This document shows positions 57,007 to 64,000 of a stretch of DNA of 64,000 nt, one piece after another. Position 1 is the stretch's first letter, and each line of letters begins with the position of its first letter. This stretch comes from Candidatus Methylobacter oryzae (GTDB taxonomy: Bacteria; Pseudomonadota; Gammaproteobacteria; Methylococcales; Methylomonadaceae): NCBI RefSeq assembly GCF_003994235.2, contig NZ_RYFG02000120.1, forward strand, positions 155,564 through 219,563, read 5' to 3'. A program made the translations under genes and the position numbers. Under the pieces are notes generated by a model. That model was not told the origin of the DNA. It worked only from the letters and a program-made list of their open reading frames with translations, and searched no databases.

Positions 57007-57828
57007 ATGAACAACAATACACTGTGCTTTTTATTCGGCCTGTTTTTATTTCAGGCTGAAGTTTCTATCGCGCATGAAGGCCCCGGCGCGCATCTGGATC
57101 ATATCAATGAAGCCCTTGAAAAAACGCCCGATAAGCAGTCGCTGTATATCGAGCGGGGGGTGATCTATTCCAGCGAAGCCGGTATGTATGAGCAGGCATT
57201 GAAAGATTTTCAGCGCGCCGAAAAGTTGGGGCCGCCTGTTGCTGTTGCTTACGAATTGGGGCTGCTGTTTTACCGTCGCGCCGAATTTGCTAAGTCCCGT
57301 ACGTATTTTGACCGCTATATCGGTCAATTTCCGGACTATGCCCCCGCATACGAGTATCGCGCCAAAGCGTCGTCCCAGGTAGGAGACACTAAGCAGGCTA
57401 TGGCCGACTTTAATGCCTTTTTTCGATTACAAAAACAAATCAATCCGGGCAGTTTTATTGCCGCGGCTAAAATTTATGCGTCCGCGAAAGAAGCCGGCGT
57501 CGATGCCGCGATTGCGCTTTTGGATCAAGGCATAAAGCAAATCGGCTTGAATCCGCAATTGCAGAGTTACGCTGTCCGCTTGGAGTTGCAAAGAAACCGG
57601 CCCGAGCAGGCCATTGCCAGACATCAAAGCTTGAAAACCATGCTTAACGACAGTCCGGCATGGAAGTCGGAGATGGCTGAACTTCTGCTGGATGCGGGAA
57701 AGCCGGCCCAGGCTGCGGCGTTTCTCGACGAAGCGGAGCAGCAGTTGGCGAAGCTTAAAGCCACGCCGGCGAGACTCAATCTGCTGCAAACAATCCAAAA
57801 GCTTAAGCAGCAGGCCGTTTCGAGCTAG
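57007..57828 (+). CDS. Exported tetratricopeptide-repeat protein
   Basis: 273 residues from ATG 57007, preferred to ATG 56983 because a clean signal peptide starts here (MNNNTLCFLFGLFLFQAEVS, cut probably after SIA) and TGGAA lies about nine bases upstream. The mature part begins HEGPGAHLDHI and then carries TPR-like helix pairs, for example ERGVIYSSEAGMYEQALKDF, ELGLLFYRRAEFAKSRTYF and EYRAKASSQVGDTKQAMADF. TPRs mediate protein contacts, here in the periplasm. No catalytic motif is seen. It sits downstream of the phosphoesterase on the same strand and ends convergent to the phosphotransferase; a role in the pathway is not shown. Confidence 0.85.
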   Translation: MNNNTLCFLFGLFLFQAEVSIAHEGPGAHLDHINEALEKTPDKQSLYIERGVIYSSEAGMYEQALKDFQRAEKLGPPVAVAYELGLLFYRRAEFAKSRTYFDRYIGQFPDYAPAYEYRAKASSQVGDTKQAMADFNAFFRLQKQINPGSFIAAAKIYASAKEAGVDAAIALLDQGIKQIGLNPQLQSYAVRLELQRNRPEQAIARHQSLKTMLNDSPAWKSEMAELLLDAGKPAQAAAFLDEAEQQLAKLKATPARLNLLQTIQKLKQQAVSS

Positions 57829-57860
57829 AGCAATTCGTAACTATTTAGCGTATTACAAAT

Positions 57861-58025
57861 AGAACACGGATGCCAAAAGTAGGCGCCTCTACGACTGCAT
57901 GGACGCAGGAGGTAGAGCAACGCAGGAGCAGTTGCCGAGGCGACACAGATAGGACGGATTAACACGGATTTTTTAGCTCTTTTTAAAATCAGTGATTATC
58001 CGTTTAATCCGTGTCATCCGTGGTC
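57861..58025. repeat. ACACGGAT-type inverted repeat region between convergent genes
   Basis: Related stretches built on CGGATTAACACGGAT (57955-57969) and its complement (about 57998-58022) recur here, along with ACACGGAT at 57864. This 218-bp gap separates the TPR gene from the convergent phosphotransferase; I see no convincing terminator with a T-run. Confidence 0.5.
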
Positions 58026-58046
58026 TATTGAGCATACGGTGAGTAG

Positions 58047-60383
58047 TTACAGTAATTCAACAATTCCTTGGCTGCCGTTGACTCTAACCTTATCGCCGGT
58101 TTTCAGCCGCATCGTCGCGCTGCCCGTGCCGACCACAGCAGGAACGCCCAATTCGCGGGCGACGATGGCCGCATGCGAAAGCGGCGCGCCAATGTCGGTG
58201 ACGATAGCGGCGGCACGCGGAAATAGCGGCGTCCAGCCGACATTCGTGAAAGAGGTCACCAAAATCTCGCCACTGATAAACTCATGCATGCATTCGTGGG
58301 AAGACAGCACCCGAACCGTTCCTTCCACCAAGCCAGCCGATCCGGGAAAACCTTTGAGCAGTTTGTCGTCTTCGATCTGAGGCAACGCCTGGTTTGCATC
58401 GAAGTAATCGGTACGCCGGTTCGGTAGTTTCGCCCACTGAAACGGATCTATCGAGCCCGATATCAAGTTGGGCACCGGGGGCAGGGCGCTGTAAGCCGCA
58501 TAAGTTTCCCGTCTTGGGGCGATACGCTCCAGAACTTGACTGTTCCCTTGCAAAAACTCGATCAATTCATTTTTGCTCAGGTAGAACAGAGCATCTTCAG
58601 CTTGATGATTGAGTTGCGCCGCTTTTTGTACAAATTTCCGCACGACCCAGGCCTGACGGAAATTTTCCGATTTGGCCAGTTCGCGGTTGTAGGCGAGCGT
58701 GGTTGCCGTTGCGCACAGCTTCTGTAATTGCTCGGCCAGTTTCGGTTGCTGTTGAGCCAGCGTTTGCCAAATCCTGTCCCGGTTTTGTTTTTGCTTAAGA
58801 AGCAGGGCGGCGGGGTCGGCATCTTGATGCTGGGCCAGCAACTTATCGATCCAGTCCGGGTCTTCGGCTGTCCTGGGGGCCGCAAACTCGGCTTCGTCGG
58901 GACCTCTGTGACCGTAGCGCCGGACGAACTCGTCGCGGGTGATTTCGCCTTTGGTCATTGCCGCAATACCCATTAGCGGCGCCATGCTGGGTAATTGGCC
59001 GTCACCATCCAGGCCGGACAAAATGATTTCCCGGTCTTCCGCTGCCAGTGCGCCGGACAGTGCGGCCTTTAGTTTGTATTGTTGCTGCACGAATTGATTG
59101 CCGATAAACGCAACCATCGTGAAGGTTTTAAACAGGACCGGTTCGATGTCGGCATAGACTCTGAGTAAGTCGGCATTATTTTCGGATTGTTCGATTGCCG
59201 AAAATGTTCTATCGCACCAAGCCGGACCTTCTTGTTGAGCCCAAACCAGGAATTTTTTGAGCGCGAAGGCGGATTTCAGCGAATAGCTTGTTTGCTTTAA
59301 TACGAATCCGAGGGCTTCGGGCCACGACAGGTTGAGCTGCGGAATTTTTATATGATCGGGGATAATGCCTAGGAATAAATCAAAGCTGTTTAAAATATCC
59401 GCGTGTTTTTTGCCGAGCTTGCTGAGAAGCGCGTAAATAAGGCTGATGTTGAAATAGCTTCGGCCTGCTATCAGGCCGATCAGGAAATGCTTGCCTACCG
59501 GACCCACGTTACGCTCGGTCACTTCACGAAAAATCGACCAAGTCAAAGGAGTAATCACATTGCCGAAAAGTTCACCCAGATTGGTATTGCTCCAGAGGTA
59601 ATTATCTTTTAGCGAATCGTTCCAAACCTCCGGCGTGGTTTGCAGGCCGGTAATCGGGCGGCTTTGCAGTAGAAAAAGTTGGTTTTGGAAAATTGCCCAT
59701 TCTATATCCTGTAGCGACTGGAGTTCAGCCGCCAGCCGGGAGGCCATCGAAAACAAAGCCTGCTGATGGGGTTTGAAATAATCGGGACCCTGGTAAGTGC
59801 CGGTATCTGTATGAAAACTGAAAGCATCGCCGGTAACTTCGCCTGAAACCAGCTTGTCGCCTGTCCCCGTGACTAAATTGCCTTGCATGGTGTACGCGGC
59901 CCCGGAAATAGGATCGGAAGTAAACAGTACGCCGGCATAGGACGGGGCCAGCATATGTTGAACTACCACGGCTATGCCTTGGTTGCCGGTTTGAGCTTTG
60001 GCGGCGGCATAAGTTTGCACCCTTTCGCTGTTGCCGGATTCATATACGGTTTGAATGGCCGCGTAAAGTTGGTCTTTAGACTCGACATTAAGTACCGTCT
60101 CAAATTCGCCCGCGTAAGACGCCTGGGCCGAATCTTCCGCCGGCGCCGAGGAGCGTACCGCTACTTTACCGGTTGGACTTGAATCGGTCAGTTGACGGTA
60201 GTAGGCATGTATTTGTTCGCGTGCGCTATCTATTAAGCCGCGGTTATCGAAAGCCGTCGACAGGATGATAAAGCCGTCCGGGACAGGGTAGCCGGATTGA
60301 TACAGCCTGGCTAACATGCCGCCTTTACCACCGGCTTGGTTGGCATGCTCCTGCTCGGAAAACTGACTAAATGTACACAGCAT
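58047..60383 (-). CDS. PEP-synthase-like ATP-dependent phosphotransferase (rifampin phosphotransferase-type architecture)
   Basis: 778 residues. An N-terminal ATP-grasp domain (about 10-260) shows QAGGKGGMLARL, VAVRSSAPAEDSAQ and, at its end, FLLQSRPI. A mostly helical middle (about 270-690) follows. The swivelling phosphohistidine domain is at the very C-terminus: GAPLSHAAIVARELG, His737 (codon 58175-58173). True PEP synthases and pyruvate phosphate dikinases have a PEP-binding barrel after the His domain; it is absent here, so a housekeeping role is unlikely. The same three-part order is found in rifampin phosphotransferase, which moves the ATP beta-phosphate onto a drug hydroxyl, and kinase-like relatives occur in polyketide clusters such as difficidin. 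Start ATG 60383 has AGGA seven bases upstream. It is the last gene of the minus-strand operon with TE and AT. Likely role: phosphorylate the polyketide, for biosynthesis or self-protection. Confidence 0.88.
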   Translation of the reverse strand: MLCTFSQFSEQEHANQAGGKGGMLARLYQSGYPVPDGFIILSTAFDNRGLIDSAREQIHAYYRQLTDSSPTGKVAVRSSAPAEDSAQASYAGEFETVLNVESKDQLYAAIQTVYESGNSERVQTYAAAKAQTGNQGIAVVVQHMLAPSYAGVLFTSDPISGAAYTMQGNLVTGTGDKLVSGEVTGDAFSFHTDTGTYQGPDYFKPHQQALFSMASRLAAELQSLQDIEWAIFQNQLFLLQSRPITGLQTTPEVWNDSLKDNYLWSNTNLGELFGNVITPLTWSIFREVTERNVGPVGKHFLIGLIAGRSYFNISLIYALLSKLGKKHADILNSFDLFLGIIPDHIKIPQLNLSWPEALGFVLKQTSYSLKSAFALKKFLVWAQQEGPAWCDRTFSAIEQSENNADLLRVYADIEPVLFKTFTMVAFIGNQFVQQQYKLKAALSGALAAEDREIILSGLDGDGQLPSMAPLMGIAAMTKGEITRDEFVRRYGHRGPDEAEFAAPRTAEDPDWIDKLLAQHQDADPAALLLKQKQNRDRIWQTLAQQQPKLAEQLQKLCATATTLAYNRELAKSENFRQAWVVRKFVQKAAQLNHQAEDALFYLSKNELIEFLQGNSQVLERIAPRRETYAAYSALPPVPNLISGSIDPFQWAKLPNRRTDYFDANQALPQIEDDKLLKGFPGSAGLVEGTVRVLSSHECMHEFISGEILVTSFTNVGWTPLFPRAAAIVTDIGAPLSHAAIVARELGVPAVVGTGSATMRLKTGDKVRVNGSQGIVELL

Positions 60384-60454
60384 GTTTTTTCCTGGGATCG
60401 ATTGAATTATTGGAGAAGTTTGGTTTTATGAAGACATGGCGGGTCGGCCGTATT

Positions 60455-61528
60455 TTAAAGCCCGGTTACCGGCGTAATATCGTCCAAATCAAAATAGCCG
60501 TTGTAATTTTTCATGTAAATGGCTGCACGATGGCCGAATAATATGACGGCTTGGGTTTGGGTTTCCAACAGCTGTTCATAGCCTTTTACCCTGACTTTTG
60601 TGGCTATCGGGTAAGTATTGTTCCAGTTGTCGATGCGTTGCTGAATATTTTCAAAAGCAGGTTCTTGGTTCGATTTTTCGGCCGTGAAGCTATTTTTTAT
60701 CTGGTTGACGAGTTTGGTCAACACGTTTCCGGGGCCGATTTCTTCAAAGCGGCTAACGCCTTGTAAAAGCAGGTATTCTATGCTTTCTTTCCAGCGCACC
60801 GAGCCGGTAATCTGTTGGCTGAGTGTTTCTGCGATATGGCTTTGCCGGTAAGGCCGGGCATCGATATTCGCCACTACAGGACAACGGAAGCCGGAAAAGC
60901 TGAAAGGCATTATGTATTGCTGAAACTCGCACTTTGCGTCTTCCATGTAGCGCGAATGAAACGCACCGCTGGTGTTAAGCGGGTAAAAAAGGCCGCCTAG
61001 CGCTTCCAGATGCGCTCGTGAGCGCTGAATATCATCCTGAGAGCCTGAAATGACCAACTGAGAAGCCGAGTTGTAATTGGCAATATCTATATTTTCCAGG
61101 CGGTTATCGCGCAAACATTGTTTGAGTGCGTTTTCTTCGATATTAACGATAGCGGCCATCGCGCCGTGTTTGGCCTGGCTCATAAGCTCGCCTCTTTTTT
61201 TCACCAGTTTTAAGCCGTCCGCAAAGCTCAGGACGCCTGCGGCGTACAAGGCGCTGTATTCGCCGAGACTGTGGCCAATGCAGAAATCGGGCAACTCGCC
61301 TGTATCCCTTATTTTGGCTTGATAGGACAAGGCATTGACTACATAGAGAGCCGGTTGGGTGTACTGGGTTAGATTTAGTGTGTTGTTTGGGTCTTCCAGG
61401 CAAAGCGCCTGCACGGAGTAACCCAAGATATTGTCGGCTTGACGGACAAGCTGGGGGAATTCATCAAACAATGCGCCACCCATGCCTTTGTGTTGCGACC
61501 CTTGACCGGGAAAAAGATAAGTAAGCAA
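60455..61528 (-). CDS. Stand-alone malonyl-CoA:ACP transacylase (trans-acting AT)
   Basis: 357 residues. It supplies malonyl units to the AT-less PKS modules of this cluster. The motifs are FPGQGSQHKGMG at the N-terminus, nucleophile Ser87 in GHSLGEYSA and His191 in GAFHS; the xAFH form indicates malonyl specificity. The start is TTG 61528, supported by GAGGA seven bases upstream and the Met-Leu-Thr-Tyr-Leu-Phe-Pro-Gly-Gln start typical of FabD. About 60 extra residues after the catalytic domain (YPIATKVRVKGYEQLLE and FGHRAAIYMKNYNGYFD) resemble the segment that follows the AT in AT-enoylreductase fusions, but no ER is attached. TE stop and AT start are 10 nt apart; the phosphotransferase follows after 71 nt. 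Confidence 0.95.
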   Translation of the reverse strand: MLTYLFPGQGSQHKGMGGALFDEFPQLVRQADNILGYSVQALCLEDPNNTLNLTQYTQPALYVVNALSYQAKIRDTGELPDFCIGHSLGEYSALYAAGVLSFADGLKLVKKRGELMSQAKHGAMAAIVNIEENALKQCLRDNRLENIDIANYNSASQLVISGSQDDIQRSRAHLEALGGLFYPLNTSGAFHSRYMEDAKCEFQQYIMPFSFSGFRCPVVANIDARPYRQSHIAETLSQQITGSVRWKESIEYLLLQGVSRFEEIGPGNVLTKLVNQIKNSFTAEKSNQEPAFENIQQRIDNWNNTYPIATKVRVKGYEQLLETQTQAVILFGHRAAIYMKNYNGYFDLDDITPVTGL

Positions 61529-61538
61529 AGTTATATCC

Positions 61539-62303
61539 TCAAGTTAATAAATAGTCGGCGAGCGCATCGCATTCATGATTGATGACATTTAGAAGCTCTT
61601 TTTCCGCTACTTGAATAAAAAAATGGCCGCCTTCGAAAAAGTGGCATCTAAAGCTGTGTTGCGTATGTTCCGCCCAGCCGAGCAGCTCGGTTTCGTTAAC
61701 GTGAGTATCGTCCCGGCCCATTAGCGCGAGAATAGGCGTATCAAGGGGGGCATGAGGCCGATAATGGTAAGTTTCCAAAATCTGGAAATCCGAACGAATC
61801 CTTGGCAGAAACGCCGACATCAGTTCTTCGTTTTCGAGAACTATTTTCGAGGTTCCTTCGAAATGTCCGATTTTTGTAATGAATTCTTTATCGGAGAGGG
61901 TATAGATCGGTTTTGCCCGGGCAAGAAAGTGCGGCGCTCGATGTGCGGACGCCATGAATAGCTTTGGCGACGGCAATTTCAGGTCGTTAATGGTTCGAAT
62001 CAATTCATAACTGATTAACGCCCCTAAACTGTGGCCGTATACGATATAGGGCTTGTTCAGATAAGGTGTTATTGCCGGGATCAGGCCGGCGATAACCTGC
62101 GACATCTCTGTCAGTGCCGGTTCAGTGTAGCGTGCGTCGCGGGCAGGGAGTTGGATTGCGATGAGTTCGACATCGTCGGGCAAGTATTTTGCCCAGCTTT
62201 TAAAAGCCAAGGCGCTACCGCCGGCAAAATGAACGCAGAATAAACGTATTGCGGAGGAGTCGTTACCGCTATAACGAATTAACCAGGGACATAAAGTTTT
62301 CAT
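61539..62303 (-). CDS. Type II thioesterase
   Basis: 254-residue alpha/beta-hydrolase of the GrsT/type II TE family, which hydrolyses stalled or mis-primed acyl groups from ACPs and keeps the assembly line running. The motifs are LFCVHFAGGS, QLPARDAR, nucleophile Ser92 in YGHSLGALIS, Asp in LMGRDDTHV and the late His in FEGGHFF. ATG 62303 is preferred; a TTG 21 codons upstream (62366) would add residues not seen in the family. It is the first gene of the minus-strand operon TE-AT-phosphotransferase. Confidence 0.92.
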   Translation of the reverse strand: MKTLCPWLIRYSGNDSSAIRLFCVHFAGGSALAFKSWAKYLPDDVELIAIQLPARDARYTEPALTEMSQVIAGLIPAITPYLNKPYIVYGHSLGALISYELIRTINDLKLPSPKLFMASAHRAPHFLARAKPIYTLSDKEFITKIGHFEGTSKIVLENEELMSAFLPRIRSDFQILETYHYRPHAPLDTPILALMGRDDTHVNETELLGWAEHTQHSFRCHFFEGGHFFIQVAEKELLNVINHECDALADYLLT

Positions 62304-62390
62304 GTGGCGCCGTTTTTTCCATTCAGGAAGGAAATAAAAAATTGGGAAATAATCTTGTATGCCCAAGGCTTAGAATTAAGACTTTTAGCT

Positions 62391-62412
62391 GTTGATCAAC
62401 AATAGTGTACAC
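62391..62412. promoter_or_regulatory. Two short palindromes upstream of the TE-AT-kinase operon, possible operator
   Basis: GTTGATCAAC (62391-62400) and GTGTACAC (62405-62412) are perfect palindromes about 90-110 bp before the TE start, in the divergent intergenic region. Regulator binding is only a possibility; no regulator gene is present in the window. Confidence 0.25.
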
Positions 62413-62551
62413 AATACGGTAGATAATTCGCTACCCTAATACGATAGTAATTAGCATTGCCTTACAACTTAAAGAAAGCCAGGCGGGCAAGGGTTATCGG
62501 CTGATATTTACTGATCATGGGGGTATCGGTCGATATTGCCACTGTTTGAGT

Positions 62552-62601
62552 GCGTCACACTTATAAAATCTTAAGAGATTTTATAAGTGTGACGCTTTTT
62601 T
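62552..62601 (+). terminator. Strong intrinsic terminator
   Basis: Perfect 20-bp stem (62552-62571 with 62576-62595), TAAG loop, then T6 (62596-62601). It points to the right, yet no plus-strand gene lies between it and 57828; the genes directly to the left run the other way. It may end an unseen short transcript or attenuate transcription entering the genes at 62704, or isolate the cluster. Confidence 0.85.
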
Positions 62602-62663
62602 ACCTAAATTAAACAGCATTATTTATTTTAACAAGTAACGAAAAACATTGATATTTTCACATA

Positions 62664-62680
62664 ACATGTTGCAATAAATT
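62664..62680 (+). promoter_or_regulatory. Repeated motif ACATGTT-N3-ATAAATT, copy 1
   Basis: ACATGTTGCAATAAATT, 23 nt before the start of the frameshifted gene at 62704. Copies at 63052-63070 (before the DUF29 gene) and 63678-63694 suggest a shared operator, promoter part or small repeat. Function unknown. Confidence 0.35.
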
Positions 62681-62703
62681 AACTTTAACGGGGAGCATAT
62701 GTC

Positions 62704-63064
62704 ATGCAAGATTTGTCAGATAAAAATATAGTAGAAATATTCCCATTGCCTAAAAAACGCGGCAGGTCATCAACCCGCCAGGCTAAAAGCAGTGCTGAAC
62801 GGCAAGCCGCTTATCGATTTCGTAAGCATCACGGCTCTGACGGTGGTCAAGTTGCGATTAATCACGGCAATATTGAGCAACAAACTTGCTCTTGAACGTC
62901 TAGCTCATCATTATCGTTGTTCAGAATCCGATATGTTGAATAAGTTGATTTCGCAAGCCGATATTGCCGTTACTTCGCAATTTGCATATGGTGATGATCA
63001 ATGGAATATATTGGCAACATGTGACAAAAAAGCCTTTTACTATTTATTGTTACATGTTATGTAA
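62704..63064 (+). pseudogene. Small gene of unknown family broken by a frameshift
   Basis: Frame one starts at ATG 62704 with GGGAG eight bases upstream and encodes MQDLSDKNIVEIFPLPKKRG then SSAERQAAYRFRKHH before degenerating to a stop at 62893. The adjacent frame, open from 62792, carries the continuation VKLRLITAILSNKLALERLA and HYRCSESDMLNKLISQ to the stop at 63064. Read together they give one basic protein of about 120 residues with a helical C-terminal half, so an indel between about 62813 and 62893 is likely. A sequencing error is the alternative. I do not recognise the family with confidence; the start resembles short DNA-binding or plasmid-type regulators. Confidence 0.6.
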
Positions 63065-63070
63065 TAAATT
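63052..63070 (+). promoter_or_regulatory. Repeated motif ACATGTT-ATAAATT, copy 2
   Basis: ACATGTTATGTAATAAATT, overlapping the end of the upstream broken gene and 17 nt before the DUF29 start. It has two more bases in the spacer than copies 1 and 3. Confidence 0.35.
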
Positions 63071-63087
63071 AAACTGGAGATAATACC

Positions 63088-63516
63088 ATGATTAGCTATG
63101 AGAAAGACTTTTACGGCTGGACCCAAGAGCAGGCTGCATTGCTCAGGGCAGGGCGCTTAACTGAGCTGGATATAGAGAATCTAATAGAAGAGGTGGAGAC
63201 CATGGGGCGCAGTGAAAAACGCGAATTGGAAAGTCGTTTAACCGTGCTGTTATTGCACTTGTTGAAATGGAAATACCAAGATGTCAGGCGCGGCCGTAGT
63301 TGGGAGCTATCTATTATTGAACAGCGTTTAAAATTCGAAGAAACCCTCGGTGAAAATCCCGGTTTAAAGCCTCAGCTTGGCGCTATATTGCTCAAGGCTT
63401 ACAAATACGCCGTTATCCAGGCTTCCCGTGAAACACATCTTAGTCGTAGCGTTTTTCCGACAGAATGTCCTTGGACTTTTGAGCAAATTACTGACGACAA
63501 CTTTTTTCCCGATTAA
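63088..63516 (+). CDS. DUF29 family protein
   Basis: 142 residues, soluble, mostly helical. The family signature is clear: YEKDFYGWTQEQAALLRAGR, LDIENLIEEVETMGRSEKRE, LLLHLLKWKYQ and a late FPTECPWTFEQI. DUF29 proteins are common, often multicopy, in cyanobacteria and gammaproteobacteria; their function is not established, though they are often found near mobile or toxin-type genes. ATG 63088 has GGAG nine bases upstream. It is probably not part of the polyketide cluster. Confidence 0.9.
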   Translation: MISYEKDFYGWTQEQAALLRAGRLTELDIENLIEEVETMGRSEKRELESRLTVLLLHLLKWKYQDVRRGRSWELSIIEQRLKFEETLGENPGLKPQLGAILLKAYKYAVIQASRETHLSRSVFPTECPWTFEQITDDNFFPD

Positions 63517-63869
63517 TTTTTTTAGTTACTGTAACGCGTTACGCTAAATATTGTCATTTTGTTAGCATTAATAACAGACAGGCCGCCGGCAGCATGGCGC
63601 TTGCGTCAATTAACTATCCCCATAACTGGCCCTGCGGGCCTTTCCGCGCGTGATGGATGGCCTATCGCATTATTGAAACATGTTACGATAAATTCTTCAT
63701 CGGCTGCGCCATCCAACACCTAAACAACTGATGCCAGTGTTTATAACGCATAAAGAGGGGCAGGGAAGCAGCCCCGGATAGGTAACGCATCTTTTCCAAT
63801 TTCGTTTTTCAAGGCGCAGTGTTACGATTAACGCTTATTATCAATCGCCTTAATACAAACGGGGATTTT
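63517..63869. other. Gene-free stretch after DUF29
   Basis: It contains a perfect palindrome GTAACGCGTTAC (63531-63542), a GGCCCTGCGGGCC hairpin (63628-63640) that could act as a weak terminator for the DUF29 gene, and copy 3 of the ACATGTT motif (63678-63694). No coding frame or RNA gene is recognised. Confidence 0.5.
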
Positions 63870-64000
63870 ATGGGCTTGCAAGATCGCGATTATTGGAAAG
63901 AACAATATCAATAGGACTTTCGCAATCCTAACCAAATAGGTTATGTTATCCGGCATGATCACCAAGCAACGTTATGTGGAATACTTGATCTGCACACCGA
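63870..64000 (+). pseudogene. Possible gene start interrupted by an early stop, runs off the window
   Basis: ATG 63870 with GGGG upstream reads MGLQDRDYWKEQYQ and meets TAG at 63912; the same frame then stays open to the window edge (DFRNPNQIGYVIRHDHQATL...). The start looks like a real protein N-terminus, so a nonsense mutation or decayed gene is suspected. Too little is visible to name it. Confidence 0.4.

Noticed and set aside
58047..60383. Annotation as housekeeping phosphoenolpyruvate synthase
   Set aside because: The phosphohistidine domain is at the C-terminus and the PEP-binding barrel is missing; the operon with TE and AT also argues for a secondary-metabolism phosphotransferase.

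Overview
The window is almost entirely one large trans-acyltransferase (trans-AT) polyketide biosynthetic gene cluster from a Gram-negative bacterium. Gammaproteobacteria are the best guess, possibly a Methylococcales methanotroph. That guess rests on the abundant palindromic repeats of the GTTCCCACGC type, a DUF29 gene and the general codon style, and it is moderate at best. The left edge cuts through a PKS gene, so the cluster starts outside the window.

Layout, left to right. 1-13410 (+): 3' part of a multimodular PKS, (KS)-DH-KR-MT-ACP-ACP / DH-like / KS-DH-KR-ACP / KS-FMO. 13407-28550 (+): second PKS, overlapping the first by ATGA, ACP / KS0-MT-ACP / KS-MT-ACP / KS-KR-ACP-ACP-ACP / KS-MT-ACP. 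28551-29139: a repeat island that has duplicated the start of the next gene. 29140-29946 (+): PhyH-type Fe(II)/2-oxoglutarate dioxygenase. 30072-46934 (+): third PKS, KS-DH-KR-MT-ACP / KS-KR-ACP / KS-MT-ACP / KS-KR-ACP. 46946-48061 (+): luciferase-like flavin monooxygenase. 48069-51650 (+): KS0-OMT-ACP-ACP. 51692-54730 (+): KS-ACP-TE; it is separated from the preceding gene only by a possible frameshift at an A9 run. 55135-56715 (+): exported metallophosphoesterase lipoprotein. 57007-57828 (+): exported TPR protein. On the minus strand, convergent with these, is an operon 62303 to 58047: type II thioesterase, stand-alone malonyl transacylase, and a three-domain ATP-dependent phosphotransferase resembling rifampin phosphotransferase. 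From 62.4 kb the sequence leaves the cluster: a strong hairpin terminator, a frameshifted small gene, a DUF29 gene and a nonsense-truncated reading frame.

How it should work (family knowledge plus inference). None of the 12 KS domains is followed by its own AT, so the discrete AT at 60455-61528 loads malonyl units in trans, and the type II TE clears stalled chains. Six C-methyltransferase domains predict a heavily alpha-methylated chain. The embedded flavin monooxygenase predicts Baeyer-Villiger-type insertion of oxygen into the backbone. The PhyH and luciferase-like enzymes add oxygen, a KS0-OMT module probably O-methylates it, and the C-terminal TE releases the product by hydrolysis or macrolactonisation. 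A kinase-like phosphotransferase plus an exported phosphatase suggests that the product is phosphorylated inside the cell and dephosphorylated outside the cytoplasm, a protoxin scheme of the kind known for phosphocalyculin. I do not recognise the product as a known compound.
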